This document shows, piece by piece, positions 10,596-19,816 of a DNA stretch of 64,000 bases. Numbering within the stretch: position 1 is the first letter of the stretch; every line of letters begins with the position of its first letter. The stretch is taken from contig CACDFI010000004.1 of the NCBI GenBank assembly GCA_902551985.1, forward strand, positions 1 through 64,000. The letters run 5' to 3'. This DNA is from an uncultured Pelagibacteraceae bacterium (lineage in GTDB: Bacteria; Pseudomonadota; Alphaproteobacteria; Pelagibacterales; Pelagibacteraceae). A model generated the notes under the pieces. It was given only the letters and a program-made list of their open reading frames with translations. It had not been told where the DNA came from and made no database searches. Both the position numbers and the translations under genes were made by a program.

Positions 10596-10616
10596 TTTTG
10601 ATTCACTTTTGATTCA
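10596..10616. repeat. 10-bp tandem direct repeat (TTTTGATTCA) with one-base spacer
   Basis: Two copies of TTTTGATTCA at 10596-10605 and 10607-10616 have a period of 11 bp, close to one helical turn. They lie just upstream of the umuD promoter (-35 at 10642). This could be an activator site or chance in AT-rich DNA. Confidence 0.4.
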
Positions 10617-10641
10617 GTTACAGACTCAAAATACAACCTGA

Positions 10642-10670
10642 TTGACACTATTGAATAACTTAGATATTAA
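10642..10670 (+). promoter_or_regulatory. sigma70 promoter of umuDC
   Basis: A perfect -35 TTGACA (10642-10647), a 17-base spacer and a -10 TATTAA (10665-10670). The predicted start, near 10677, falls inside the LexA box that follows, a good arrangement for repression. Confidence 0.75.
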
Positions 10671-10673
10671 TTA

Positions 10674-10688
10674 GAACAAAATAAGAAC
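10674..10688 (+). promoter_or_regulatory. LexA (SOS) box of umuDC
   Basis: GAAC (10674-10677), seven bases, then GAAC (10685-10688). This is an exact match to the alphaproteobacterial LexA consensus read on the opposite strand (GTTC-N7-GTTC). It covers the predicted transcription start and ends 4 bases before the umuD ATG. Confidence 0.82.
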
Positions 10689-10692
10689 ATTT

Positions 10693-11088
10693 ATGAAGCT
10701 AACTATACCTTACTATTTACACAAAGCTGGTGCGGGTTTTCCGTCCCCTGCCACAGACTATATTGAGGAAGATATCGATTTAAATGTTCACTTAATCAAA
10801 AATGTTCCAGCAACCTTCATCATAAGAGTTCAGGGAAAATCGATGGTGGATGTGGGAATTAATGATGGCGATCTATTAGTTGTTGATAAGAGTTTAACAC
10901 CAAAAAATTTCTCAACAGTTATTGCAAATGTTCATGACGAGCTAGTTGTTAAAAGTTTAGTTCAAGAAAGAGATAAAAAATTTTTAACATCAGGTTCTAA
11001 AGAATTTACAGATCGAATTTTAATTAATGAAGATGAAGATATATTTATTTGGGGAGTTGTAACTTATGTCATCCATTCAGTATACTAA
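10693..11088 (+). CDS. umuD: UmuD, autoproteolytic subunit of DNA polymerase V
   Basis: A 131-residue S24/LexA-family serine protease that cleaves itself when RecA filaments form; the shortened form activates UmuC for translesion synthesis. The cleavage pair is Ala14-Gly15 in KAGAGFPSP, the nucleophile Ser50 lies in GKSM, and the general base Lys87 in VVKS. All sit ten residues earlier than in E. coli UmuD. There is no DNA-binding domain, which excludes LexA. umuC overlaps its end by 23 bases. The promoter and LexA box upstream indicate SOS induction. Confidence 0.93.
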   Translation: MKLTIPYYLHKAGAGFPSPATDYIEEDIDLNVHLIKNVPATFIIRVQGKSMVDVGINDGDLLVVDKSLTPKNFSTVIANVHDELVVKSLVQERDKKFLTSGSKEFTDRILINEDEDIFIWGVVTYVIHSVY

Positions 11089-12346
11089 AAAAATAGCACT
11101 TATTGATTGTAACTCTTTTTATGTTTCTTGTGAAAGATTATTTAATCCTAAGATAAGAAAAAAACCTGTTGTCGTTTTATCTAACAATGATGGTTGTATA
11201 ATTTCAAGATCAACAGAAGCAAAAGCTTTAGGTATTAAAATGGGAGAGCCCTACTTCAAGGCAAAAGATATTATTATTAAAAATAGAGTTGAGGTTTTTT
11301 CATCTAATTATTCTTTATATGGAGATTTATCTAGAAGAGTGATGAGAACTCTAAAAAGATTTAACTCTGCTATTGAAGTTTACTCTATTGATGAGGCTTT
11401 TTTAGATTTATCGAATTTTTCAGATGATGAAGTTGAAAAGGTCGGAAGAGAAATCAGAGAGACAGTTTTAAAGTGGACAGGTATTCCAACTAGTATTGGT
11501 ATTGCTAAGACAAAAACTTTAAGCAAAGTCGCAAATCATATTGCAAAGAAAAAAAAATCAGGTGTAACAAGTTTGATAGGAATTGAAAATATTGATCCAA
11601 TATTAGAAAAAGTTGAAATTAACGATGTATGGGGTGTGGGAAGACAGTTAACAAAATTTTACCATAAAAACGGAATTTATAATGCAAAACAACTAAAAAA
11701 CAAATCAAATACCTGGATAAAGAAAAACTCTAATGTTTTGGGTTCAAGAACTGCAATGGAGTTAAGAGGAGTTCCTTGTATTGATTTAGAGACAACACAA
11801 ACAAAAAGAAAAAGCTGTGTTGTATCTCGTTCTTTTGGCCAAAGAATTGAAAAATATCAAGAATTAAAAGAAGCAGTTGCAAATTATTGTTTGAATGCGT
11901 CTGAAAAAATCAGATCTGAGTCTTTAATTGCAAAGTCAATTACAGTTTTTGTTAGAACAAGTCCTTTTCAAAGTAGATTTGGATATTATTCAAACTCAAA
12001 AACCATAGATTTTGCGATTTCAACGAATAATAGTATTGAAATAGTTAAAACTGCTTTGGTTGCTTTAGACTCTATCTTTAAAAACGGTTATCGTTATCAA
12101 AAAGCAGGTGTAATGCTTACTGGTTTATCTAATGAAGATGGTAGCAAGAACCTATTTTCTTCTGAAAAAGATGAGAAAATAAAGGGTTTAATGAAGTCTA
12201 TTGATAATACCAACTATCGATACGGAAGATCTACGCTAAGTCTTGCTAGTGCTGGTGTTCAAAAAAGATGGAATATGAGAAGAGAGCATTCTTCTAAAAT
12301 AGATACAGCTGACTTCTATTTGCTACCAACAATTAGAGCTAATTGA
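11066..12346 (+). CDS. umuC: UmuC, Y-family DNA polymerase V catalytic subunit
   Basis: Error-prone translesion polymerase. The 426-residue frame has the first catalytic aspartate in [16 protein letters not shown] (Asp14), the second acidic motif in [11 protein letters not shown] near 105, the helix-hairpin-helix region [10 protein letters not shown] near 190, and a little-finger domain followed by a UmuC-type C-terminal segment with [11 protein letters not shown] near 395. The start overlaps umuD by 23 bases, as is usual for this operon. Its stop overlaps the convergent lyase-like gene by 8 bases. Confidence 0.95.
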   Translation: MSSIQYTKKIALIDCNSFYVSCERLFNPKIRKKPVVVLSNNDGCIISRSTEAKALGIKMGEPYFKAKDIIIKNRVEVFSSNYSLYGDLSRRVMRTLKRFNSAIEVYSIDEAFLDLSNFSDDEVEKVGREIRETVLKWTGIPTSIGIAKTKTLSKVANHIAKKKKSGVTSLIGIENIDPILEKVEINDVWGVGRQLTKFYHKNGIYNAKQLKNKSNTWIKKNSNVLGSRTAMELRGVPCIDLETTQTKRKSCVVSRSFGQRIEKYQELKEAVANYCLNASEKIRSESLIAKSITVFVRTSPFQSRFGYYSNSKTIDFAISTNNSIEIVKTALVALDSIFKNGYRYQKAGVMLTGLSNEDGSKNLFSSEKDEKIKGLMKSIDNTNYRYGRSTLSLASAGVQKRWNMRREHSSKIDTADFYLLPTIRAN

Positions 12347-13298
12347 TTTTGATTTCAGGTAATGGCTTAGTCCATTTAATTGATTTAGTAATTTTTTTTC
12401 CGTAAGTAGGCATTCTATAACTGCTTTTTCTATATCTAACATATGAAATAGACTCTTTATTTTCTGATAAGTATGAGCATTTATCCTGATCTAAAATTTC
12501 CTCACATTTATCGCTGAAACCAAATTCTTTTACTGTTAAAGATTGTGTTGGAGTTTCATTTAAAAATGCATCTTTAAGCCATCGATAAAAACCCCATTTA
12601 AATGTATAACCATTACCTATGGTAAAGTTTGGACCATATACTTCAAAAACTTTCTTATTATCAACCCATGCTATTATCTCTCCGTTATCCTCTTTTGAAG
12701 CTAATATTTTGAAACTTACAGTTATGTAATTTTTAAATTGATCAACAGTTCCCAAGGGAAATTTATATGAAATTTTATCAAAATTAGAATTTTCAGGATC
12801 GCCTTTTAAATAAAAAACTTCTTTAGTAAAGTTTAACTGATGAACAACAGAATTTCCTCTATATTCTAATTTCATCCAAGGCAAAAGTCTCGAATTTCCT
12901 TTATTAGCAATAACTTGAAAAAAACTTCCTCCTACTGCTGGATGTATTGGAAAATCATTTAGCTTAAATGTATATTTTACATAAACGGGCTTTTTAAATT
13001 TTCTTGGCTTTTTTTTATTTGCCATTTCCCATCTTTGATTTCTTGCACCTGTTCTTTCCCAATCTTTTTTATTTCCTTTAAATTTAGTATCTAAAGTAAT
13101 TTTTATTGCCTTACCATCTGTGTCTTCAAAAATAGAAAGTGCTTTTTTTTTTGAAATAGATCTTGTATCATTTTTCAACTCTGAACTAGCTTTTCCTAAT
13201 AAAACTTCCTTTTTTAAAAATTTGTAAGGGTTTTCAGATGCATTAGCAAAATGTGATAATAAGAAAAAAAATATTACAAACAAAAATTTTTTTAACAT
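12339..13298 (-). CDS. Secreted heparin-lyase-I-like / PL20-like protein (copy A)
   Basis: Last gene of the nine-gene operon. The 319-residue protein starts with a Sec signal peptide ([20 protein letters not shown]) and then shows the beta-jelly-roll pattern of the polysaccharide lyase family around PF14099. Visible elements are [20 protein letters not shown] near 48, the [20 protein letters not shown] core near 111, [12 protein letters not shown] near 190 and an [11 protein letters not shown] strand near 208. It is a diverged paralogue of copies B and C. The substrate is not known, and lyase activity is inferred from the fold only. It overlaps the stop of copy B by one base and overlaps umuC tail to tail. 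Confidence 0.55.
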   Translation of the reverse strand: MLKKFLFVIFFFLLSHFANASENPYKFLKKEVLLGKASSELKNDTRSISKKKALSIFEDTDGKAIKITLDTKFKGNKKDWERTGARNQRWEMANKKKPRKFKKPVYVKYTFKLNDFPIHPAVGGSFFQVIANKGNSRLLPWMKLEYRGNSVVHQLNFTKEVFYLKGDPENSNFDKISYKFPLGTVDQFKNYITVSFKILASKEDNGEIIAWVDNKKVFEVYGPNFTIGNGYTFKWGFYRWLKDAFLNETPTQSLTVKEFGFSDKCEEILDQDKCSYLSENKESISYVRYRKSSYRMPTYGKKITKSIKWTKPLPEIKIN

Positions 13299-14302
13299 TA
13301 AAAAGGTCTTGGGTTATTTGGGTAGCCTAAATTTTTGCAAGTACTAGATTGTGGAGCAGTTTTACATAATACAACAACCCTAACTCCTTTAAGTTGTGAT
13401 TGATCTGATAGTTGACTTATAATTTCATTACATCCACTCCATAAATCTTCACATTTGTCAGCTTTACCAACGTTAGAGTATCTAATTTTAAGATCTGGAA
13501 CTTCTAAACCTTCATTGGTTGCCTGATGCATATGGTGTCTGTATGGTCCAAATTTAAATCTAACACTTGAGGCTCCTGCTAAAGTATCTCCGAAGTAACT
13601 GGATCTTAAAGTACCATCAATCCATAAATGCATAAAACCTTTTTCAGCCCACTTTATATTTAATAAAATATTTACCCACTTACCTTTTAATGGAGAAAAG
13701 TTAGGATCAAGATTAACAACATAATGTTCTGGATAAAAGTATTCAGCGCCCACCACTTCATTTTCATACGCTGTATAATTTGGAGAGTTAAAGTTCCATG
13801 TAAATCTATTATTTACAATGGCAAACGATCCATCATGGGTTTTTTCGCCTTTTCCGTAAAGTTTTTTAAAATCAAATAAAGATATCGTATGTTTATCAGT
13901 CCTAATATCCTCTGGAACAAAATAACCAACTCTATACCATTTTGTTTTATTTTTTTTTGTAGTTTCTTTGTAAGGTTCCATGATTTGAAATCTTTGAGCA
14001 TGACCTTCAATGCCAAATCTTTTCCAATCAAGTTTATGCCCTTCATATGAATACTTTAAATCGAATTCTATTCCTTTTTCGGCAACGCCCATTCTATCCT
14101 CAAGCTTGTCAAAAAATTTATAAATATTCGGATTTTTAATATTTCTTGTATTAAAAACCATTTTGTTATCTGATTGAGCTTTTAGTACATAATTAGCAAA
14201 ATCTTTCCTTTCTTGCTTTTTCATATTTGTATGCCATTTACCAGCGTACGAATATGATGGAATTAACAAGAGAGATAGAAGAATGATTAAAATTTTTTTC
14301 AT
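13298..14302 (-). CDS. Secreted heparin-lyase-I-like / PL20-like protein (copy B)
   Basis: A 334-residue paralogue with a Sec signal peptide (MKKILIILLSLLLIPSYSYAG). Family-like strands include GKWVNILLNIKWAEKGFMHLWIDG near 206-230 and SSVRFKFGPYRHHMHQ near 244-260, the latter corresponding to the FRFGIY strand of copy C. The His-rich YRHHMH loop could be part of the active cleft, but no catalytic residue can be assigned by eye. It lies 3 bases after copy C and overlaps copy A by one base, so the three copies are co-translated. Substrate unknown. Confidence 0.6.
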   Translation of the reverse strand: MKKILIILLSLLLIPSYSYAGKWHTNMKKQERKDFANYVLKAQSDNKMVFNTRNIKNPNIYKFFDKLEDRMGVAEKGIEFDLKYSYEGHKLDWKRFGIEGHAQRFQIMEPYKETTKKNKTKWYRVGYFVPEDIRTDKHTISLFDFKKLYGKGEKTHDGSFAIVNNRFTWNFNSPNYTAYENEVVGAEYFYPEHYVVNLDPNFSPLKGKWVNILLNIKWAEKGFMHLWIDGTLRSSYFGDTLAGASSVRFKFGPYRHHMHQATNEGLEVPDLKIRYSNVGKADKCEDLWSGCNEIISQLSDQSQLKGVRVVVLCKTAPQSSTCKNLGYPNNPRPF

Positions 14303-14305
14303 AAA

Positions 14306-15217
14306 TTATTTTGGTAAATTATTACAATCATGAAATAAGGCTGTTTTCTTACATTTTTTTCCACTTCTAAAAGAATCATAATAAGCAACTTGTGTTTTTA
14401 CAGGAATTTTTCTTTTTCCATTGTAAATTCCAAAACGAAAACTAGGTCCCATTTTTTTTCCATCTTTTTTTCTTTTGAGCAACTTACCAAATGTTTTGCC
14501 TTTTGATTGATAAACTAATTTATCATTAATCCATAAATCAATGAAACCATCCTCTTTATCAGTCCAATTTACGTTCATTAAAAAATCATGCCATTTGTTG
14601 TGCAAAGCCTTTGTAGGTATAATTAATTCTCTTCCATACCCTTCGCATTGGAGCACTCCATCTTTTTCAATTGTAACTCCTTCTCTTTCTAATTTGAACA
14701 CTATTGGTATTTCGGGACAATCTTCATCAAAACCAGAAGAATTAACTCTATTCAATTGCTTAGTATAGTCACTTGGCATTTTAAATTGTCCTAAGATTGT
14801 ATAGGCAGGTCTAATATGATTTGTACCTTCGGGGATATACATAGACCATGCATACCAAACATTTCCTATATGCCCTTTTGCACTAGATGGATAATTTCCT
14901 TCAAAAATAACTTCACTCCGTCCAGCTTTATTAGATCTATCACAATCTCGTCGATGGCAATCACCATCTCTCATTTCAAAACGTAATGAATATTTTCCAT
15001 CTCTAACAATTTTTGTCTCATATCTTAAATTCCAAGTATTTGGCGCGATACGTCCATGTGTTTCAATTTTACCCCATGATCCTGTTTTCTCTGGCCATTT
15101 TATAAATTTCGAGTGTTTAAAAACATAATTTTCATCTAAATATTTTTTAGGCGGATCTTTTGCTTGAGCAAAAGATGATAAAATTAAAATAAAAAAGATA
15201 ATTAAAAGTTTTTTCAT
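14306..15217 (-). CDS. Secreted heparin-lyase-I family polysaccharide lyase-like protein (copy C)
   Basis: The most typical of the three paralogues. After a signal peptide (MKKLLIIFFILILSSFAQA) come KYSLRFEMRDGDC with a Cys-rich insertion, GRSEVIFEG, the WYAWSMYIPEG strand, WHDFLMNVNWTDKEDGFIDL near 210, FRFGIYNG, and QVAYYDSFRSG. This is the pattern of the heparin lyase I/PF14099 family of secreted enzymes cleaving uronic-acid polysaccharides. The ATG at 15217 is preferred over 15226 because it forms an ATGA overlap with the preceding stop. Extra cysteines (CHRRDC, CPE, LQC) suggest disulfides in the exported protein. Confidence 0.72.
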   Translation of the reverse strand: MKKLLIIFFILILSSFAQAKDPPKKYLDENYVFKHSKFIKWPEKTGSWGKIETHGRIAPNTWNLRYETKIVRDGKYSLRFEMRDGDCHRRDCDRSNKAGRSEVIFEGNYPSSAKGHIGNVWYAWSMYIPEGTNHIRPAYTILGQFKMPSDYTKQLNRVNSSGFDEDCPEIPIVFKLEREGVTIEKDGVLQCEGYGRELIIPTKALHNKWHDFLMNVNWTDKEDGFIDLWINDKLVYQSKGKTFGKLLKRKKDGKKMGPSFRFGIYNGKRKIPVKTQVAYYDSFRSGKKCKKTALFHDCNNLPK

Positions 15218-16347
15218 TTTATACAATTAGCATTAAATCCAATTAGATTGTCTATGCCATACTTTGATCTTTTGGCTAAATAAGTAATATCTTTTTCATG
15301 TTTTATTCCAGTTACCATTTCCATTAAGGTATCAATAGCTATAGCCTCTTGATGTGTGTGCTTTCTAGCATTATGTTTTTTATATTGATTATTTTTTTGC
15401 TTACCATCGTATTTTCTTGAGGAGAAACTTTCATAATCAGTGATCCCTAAATTTAATACTTCTGCTGCTTTAGTAATTCTATTCATAACTGAGTCTGGAA
15501 CTTTAGCCCCCCAATTTTTAGCTAAATAGATGTAACCTAAAGCTGAATTTAAACCATAAGAGTGATACCATAAGGCTCGAAACCCTCTAAAAGAATTGTT
15601 ATTGATATAGCCATCATCATAAAACACTTCCTCTATATTTTTAAATCTAAAATTGAATTCTTTTGCTGCTAGTTTTTTATTGTTTGTCCAATGAGCATAA
15701 GCTAAGTTTGGAATTCCTCCGTTTCCCATTGCATAAAATCCTTTTTCTTTCTCTAAAAATTCTTCAGGCTTAATAAATTTTTTATGCATTTTTTTAATAT
15801 ACTTGTTAACAATTTTAATTTCTTTATCACTTAAGTAATCTTTAAGATAAATTGCTATCAGCAAATAATTTGTAAAAGCATCCCTTGCAAATTCATATGC
15901 ATGATACCAGCAAGGTGCCTCGGGATTTCCATCTTTCCAACATTTTGGTTTCTTTTTTAACTCTTCTTTACCGATTGTATCTAGTAAAACATTTGCTTTA
16001 GCTATTTTAATCAATATTCCTTTAGCGGCATCAATGTCAGTTTTATCATTATTACCAATTGCATTATGGGTAGCAACAGCATATGAGCTCATTGGACCAG
16101 TTAGATTTAGGTGATTTACACTTCTAGAATTACCCAGCGCCCATTCACTCATCCAATCTAAACGTATTAAGCTTTCAATTCTAGCTTTTTTATATTTAGA
16201 TTTAAAAGTCTCACCACCCACATATGAGCATGATTTAATCTTATCTATATAAAAATGTTTAGGAAAAGATATATCTTTAGATTTAACTTTTGCTTCAGCA
16301 GATAAACATAAAAATATACTTAATAAAATTAAGAAAATTTTTTTCAT
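15214..16347 (-). CDS. Secreted alginate-lyase-like (PL5-type toroid) protein
   Basis: A 377-residue exported protein with signal peptide MKKIFLILLSIFLCLSAEA. The helical body resembles the (alpha/alpha) toroid of the alginate lyase family PF05426. The best marker is RGFRALWYHSYGLN near 257, which parallels the RAL-x-YH segment holding the catalytic Arg and Tyr in AlgL. The Asn-His pair of AlgL is less clear: the matching area reads GIPNLAYAHW, so catalysis may be altered. In Pseudomonas AlgL clears stray polymer in the periplasm during alginate export; a similar house-keeping role is possible here. It is coupled to DUF1501 (stop and start share a base). Confidence 0.6.
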   Translation of the reverse strand: MKKIFLILLSIFLCLSAEAKVKSKDISFPKHFYIDKIKSCSYVGGETFKSKYKKARIESLIRLDWMSEWALGNSRSVNHLNLTGPMSSYAVATHNAIGNNDKTDIDAAKGILIKIAKANVLLDTIGKEELKKKPKCWKDGNPEAPCWYHAYEFARDAFTNYLLIAIYLKDYLSDKEIKIVNKYIKKMHKKFIKPEEFLEKEKGFYAMGNGGIPNLAYAHWTNNKKLAAKEFNFRFKNIEEVFYDDGYINNNSFRGFRALWYHSYGLNSALGYIYLAKNWGAKVPDSVMNRITKAAEVLNLGITDYESFSSRKYDGKQKNNQYKKHNARKHTHQEAIAIDTLMEMVTGIKHEKDITYLAKRSKYGIDNLIGFNANCIK

Positions 16348-17504
16348 TAAATTTTAAATAATTTGTCAGATAAATCTTGGAGTTTATCTCCCCAGAAAAC
16401 TTCTTTTTGAATTCTTTTAAAGTCTATATCAAAAACGGTAGACATTGCTGAAGCGTATACAGATCTAGCATCAATTGTTGAATTTAAATCTCTTCCTTCA
16501 AATAATTCCTTTCGCTTAAGTCCTGGCCAGTCTGTATAAACTTGAGATTTTTTTAAAAGACCACCTGCCATAAAAATTGCAGATCCATAACCATGCTCTG
16601 TTCCACGACCTCCATTTTGTTTAATTGTTCTTCCAAATTCTGTTAAAGTTAAAACTAGAGTATTTTCTATCTCTGATCCTAGACCTTTCTCTAAACTTTT
16701 AAAAATTGAATCCATTTCAATCAGACTATCTGAATGTGAACCATTCACACCGCCTTGTGCGGCATGTGTATCAAATCCATCAACTTCAAAAACTGCAACC
16801 CTTGGACCATTGATTTTTTTAAGTTCTAAACCTGCCTTATGGGCTAATGATGAATTCTTTCTAGACATAGAGTTGCCTCCATTATTCATCATAGATCTGT
16901 TAGCAATTATCTCCATCATATTTGCTAAGTCATGTTCGGATTTATCTGCATAAACTGATTTCAAAAGTTGCAAAAGTTCTGTTCTTGGAAGTCTTTTTTT
17001 TGAAGGATAAAAATTATCATTACTAGGAATTCCTCTAAGAAGTAGAGGCATTGGTAATGCCAATGCAAGACCATCACCTTTCAATTCTGCTAATTTCATT
17101 CCTCTTCCTAACCAACCAGTTTTTATGGAGTAAGGGATATGACCTCCAGTCTCCATTAAGTTTTGCCCATCAAAATGAGATCTTTTAGTATATGGAATAT
17201 TTGTTGCATGAACAATTGCTCCCAGATTATTTTGCCACAAATTATGAAAATTTTTTAGTTTAGGATGAAGTGCGAAATCAGAATTTAACTTTAGTGTTTC
17301 ATCTAAAATCAAATCTTTTCTTCTTTTCTCAAAATTCTTATCTCCAATTATTGGAACAGCACACAAACCATCCATTCCACCTCTTAACATTATAACAACG
17401 AGATTTTTTTTCTTGTCCGTATTTGCTAAAACTGGAAAATTAAAGCCAGCTAAAAATAATGTAGTAGCTGAACCTTTTAAAAAATTTCTTCTTGATATCT
17501 TCAT
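16347..17504 (-). CDS. DUF1501 protein with Tat signal
   Basis: A 385-residue member of the DUF1501 family, related in fold to alkaline-phosphatase/sulfatase-like proteins. The twin-arginine signal MKISRRNFLKGSATTLFL is clear, so it is exported folded. Family marks are MLRGGMDGLCAVP near 39, VDGFDTHAAQGG near 246 and LTEFGRTIKQNGGRGTEHGYG near 287. The function of the family is not established. It is regularly paired with DUF1800, as here, where the two genes overlap by 4 bases (17501-17504). Its neighbours suggest a role in making or modifying an extracellular polymer. Confidence 0.88.
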   Translation of the reverse strand: MKISRRNFLKGSATTLFLAGFNFPVLANTDKKKNLVVIMLRGGMDGLCAVPIIGDKNFEKRRKDLILDETLKLNSDFALHPKLKNFHNLWQNNLGAIVHATNIPYTKRSHFDGQNLMETGGHIPYSIKTGWLGRGMKLAELKGDGLALALPMPLLLRGIPSNDNFYPSKKRLPRTELLQLLKSVYADKSEHDLANMMEIIANRSMMNNGGNSMSRKNSSLAHKAGLELKKINGPRVAVFEVDGFDTHAAQGGVNGSHSDSLIEMDSIFKSLEKGLGSEIENTLVLTLTEFGRTIKQNGGRGTEHGYGSAIFMAGGLLKKSQVYTDWPGLKRKELFEGRDLNSTIDARSVYASAMSTVFDIDFKRIQKEVFWGDKLQDLSDKLFKI

Positions 17505-18928
17505 GATTTAAGCGTCTCCGGTAAATTAAATAATATTACATGTTTATGAACAAGCTCTTTATGCTGATTTATAATTTGTAAAATTTCCCTTGGATTATCA
17601 TAATTTTTTTCAATCATTTCTTCATAAAATTCATTTGTCTGTGACTTGCCTGACTTTTTGTAATAAGCCTCTCTTGCATAAACCAGCCTTCTAATTAGTA
17701 ACTCTGGTGACATCCAATCCTCTGAAATATCTGACCACCCATTCGGTTGTTTTGCTAAATAAGGATGTTGTCCAAGCTCATCCATCAACCTTTCTAAAGC
17801 TCTTTGATCCTTAATCGGTTTATTTCCAAGTTGATAAAGATCCATAAATGAAGGAGAAGGGATTAAATCAACATCAGCCATTTTGCTCATTTGCAATAAC
17901 CAGTTTTCTGGATTCTGGAATTTATTGTATTTATCAGAATAATTAAAAGCAACTTCTACAGCGGCTTTGTGAACCTCTGGTAAAAAACCATCTGATTTTT
18001 CCCAAGCTTTTATAATTGGTTCTATCATTTCTTCAGTTGGGTTATCTGTGATCAAATATCTACAAAGTTTCATTGCAATAAACTTTCTACAGGAAGGGTG
18101 GTTAACAAGATCTGTAATTGCAACTGATAAACTTTTTCTACCTCTTTTATATTTTTTACCTAAAACTATTTTAGTACCAGGCTCATGAGCATCAGGGTTA
18201 AAATGAACATCTCCTGTCTCTAATCTTTTCTTTCCCCACTTAGGTCTCCATCCACTCATTATATATGCCATTTGAATTATATCTTCTTGTGTATATCCAC
18301 ATTCTGGGGAAACAGTGTGAAGTTCTAGAAGTTCTCTTGCATGATTTTCATTTACACCTTTTGTCTTTCCTTTCTCTCTTGCCCACCTTGCTTCTTGACT
18401 CTTAGGTCCTACGTTCTGGTCATTATCTAGATGATGTATCATTGACCAACCGATGGTTGCCTCTTGGGCCATTTTTTCAAAGTTTTGATTCATGTTAGCT
18501 CTAATGATCTCTCTTTGGTAAGCACCAGTTGTATATTGTGCTAAAAAATCCTTTTCACTGATTGCGAAATGATTTCCCCAGAAGTACCAAAGTTTTGCTA
18601 AAACTGGTGTTTCACTTTTTAATGCTTCTGAATACCTTATACAAAGTTCAAGGTTCCACCAAAATTTTTGACCAGTTGCATGCCTTAACTTATTTTTTTC
18701 CCTTTTGTAGCCTTCTTTGTCATTTTTAAATTTTTTTCTTAGAACTTTTCTATCTCCATAAACGTAATCTCGATAATAATTTCTAAGTTCTTTCTCGGGT
18801 AAAATTTTCCCCCTCCAAGAAAATTCAGGAATATCGTTTAATTGATTTGTTGCCCATATTAATGGGTCAGAGGGTGTTTTATCGTCTGGTCCGAGTCCAA
18901 ATGCTACTTTACGATAAAAATTTTTCAT
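17501..18928 (-). CDS. DUF1800 protein
   Basis: A 475-residue DUF1800 protein of unknown function. Recognisable segments are KLWYFWGNHFAIS near 142, the strongly conserved NENHARELLELHTVS near 196, YTQEDIIQMAYIMSGWRP near 212, FNPDAHEPG near 243 and LVNHPSCRKFIAMKLCRYLI near 276. No signal peptide is visible, in contrast to its DUF1501 partner, so either it stays inside or the start is misjudged. It is 18 bases after the GT2 gene and overlaps DUF1501 by 4 bases. This pair is more familiar from Planctomycetes, Bacteroidota and large-genome proteobacteria than from streamlined marine bacteria. Confidence 0.88.
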   Translation of the reverse strand: MKNFYRKVAFGLGPDDKTPSDPLIWATNQLNDIPEFSWRGKILPEKELRNYYRDYVYGDRKVLRKKFKNDKEGYKREKNKLRHATGQKFWWNLELCIRYSEALKSETPVLAKLWYFWGNHFAISEKDFLAQYTTGAYQREIIRANMNQNFEKMAQEATIGWSMIHHLDNDQNVGPKSQEARWAREKGKTKGVNENHARELLELHTVSPECGYTQEDIIQMAYIMSGWRPKWGKKRLETGDVHFNPDAHEPGTKIVLGKKYKRGRKSLSVAITDLVNHPSCRKFIAMKLCRYLITDNPTEEMIEPIIKAWEKSDGFLPEVHKAAVEVAFNYSDKYNKFQNPENWLLQMSKMADVDLIPSPSFMDLYQLGNKPIKDQRALERLMDELGQHPYLAKQPNGWSDISEDWMSPELLIRRLVYAREAYYKKSGKSQTNEFYEEMIEKNYDNPREILQIINQHKELVHKHVILFNLPETLKS

Positions 18929-18946
18929 AAATAATTTTAAAATATA

Positions 18947-19816
18947 CTATTTTAAAATGTCAATATCTGAAATATTTGTTAAACAATTATTAAATTCTGT
19001 CATATTTTCTCGTCCTGAGATTTTTAGAATAACTAGACCAAAAATAATGATTAAAGCCAAAGGTATTGCTGTAATTACACTTATATAATCAGCAATTATT
19101 ATTAGATATATCGCATAAAATGCTATTGATCTAAAGATCACTGAAGATTTAAATACTGCAATAATTGCTAGGGAATGTTTTATTAAGTTTAAAAAACTCA
19201 TCTTTGAAGGGCCAAAGTATCTTGAGCCTCTTATTGACGGAGAATTAATTAAATTACTTTCAGTTTTTGCTAATGAACCAGTAAAACTACTCCAAGTTGC
19301 TTTCTCATCAATTAATTTCTTAACTGTTTCCTTTGTAAGACAAGTGAAATTTCCAAATTTTATAAATTTTCCCGTAAATGTATAAGTAATTATTTTGTGC
19401 AAAAAATAACAAATTTTAAAAATTAAACCTTCTGATCTTTTTACTCTTTCTCCAACAATACTTTTATTAGGATTATCTTTAATTTTTTCAACAAAGTTTT
19501 TTATCTCTTCTGGCCTATCTTCTCCATCACCATCCATAGGTATCACATAATCAAAATCTTCATTTTCTGAAATATGTTTTAGTCCAACAGCTATACATCT
19601 TGCATGGCCACTATTATTTCTCATATTTATTAATTTTATTGATTTTATATTTATTAAATTTTTATTTTCTAAATTTTTTTCTTCTGTTGATGCATCATTA
19701 ATTACAATTACTGAAAATGAAGCATTTAAATCAGAAATATTTCTATCAATTTCTTCAAGTAATATTGATGTAGATCTAAAGTCATTAAATACTGGAATTA
19801 ATATTATAATGTTCAT
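18947..19816 (-). CDS. Family 2 glycosyltransferase with C-terminal membrane helices
   Basis: A GT-A fold transferase like the polyprenyl-phosphate sugar transferases (GtrB/Dpm1 type). It starts MNIIILIPVFNDFRSTSILL, has the nucleotide aspartate in VIVINDAST, the DxD motif MDGDGEDRP near 94, and two hydrophobic helices near 215-270 that would place it in the inner membrane. The ATG at 19816 overlaps the stop of a 41-codon gene (TGATG) and is preferred to the TTG at 19819. With the GT39 gene upstream it probably forms a lipid-linked sugar donor system: GT2 loads the carrier, GT39 uses it outside. Confidence 0.83.
   Translation of the reverse strand: MNIIILIPVFNDFRSTSILLEEIDRNISDLNASFSVIVINDASTEEKNLENKNLINIKSIKLINMRNNSGHARCIAVGLKHISENEDFDYVIPMDGDGEDRPEEIKNFVEKIKDNPNKSIVGERVKRSEGLIFKICYFLHKIITYTFTGKFIKFGNFTCLTKETVKKLIDEKATWSSFTGSLAKTESNLINSPSIRGSRYFGPSKMSFLNLIKHSLAIIAVFKSSVIFRSIAFYAIYLIIIADYISVITAIPLALIIIFGLVILKISGRENMTEFNNCLTNISDIDILK

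Noticed and set aside
10693-11088. LexA repressor
   Set aside because: The S24 protease domain is present but there is no N-terminal helix-turn-helix domain, and umuC follows directly, so it is UmuD.
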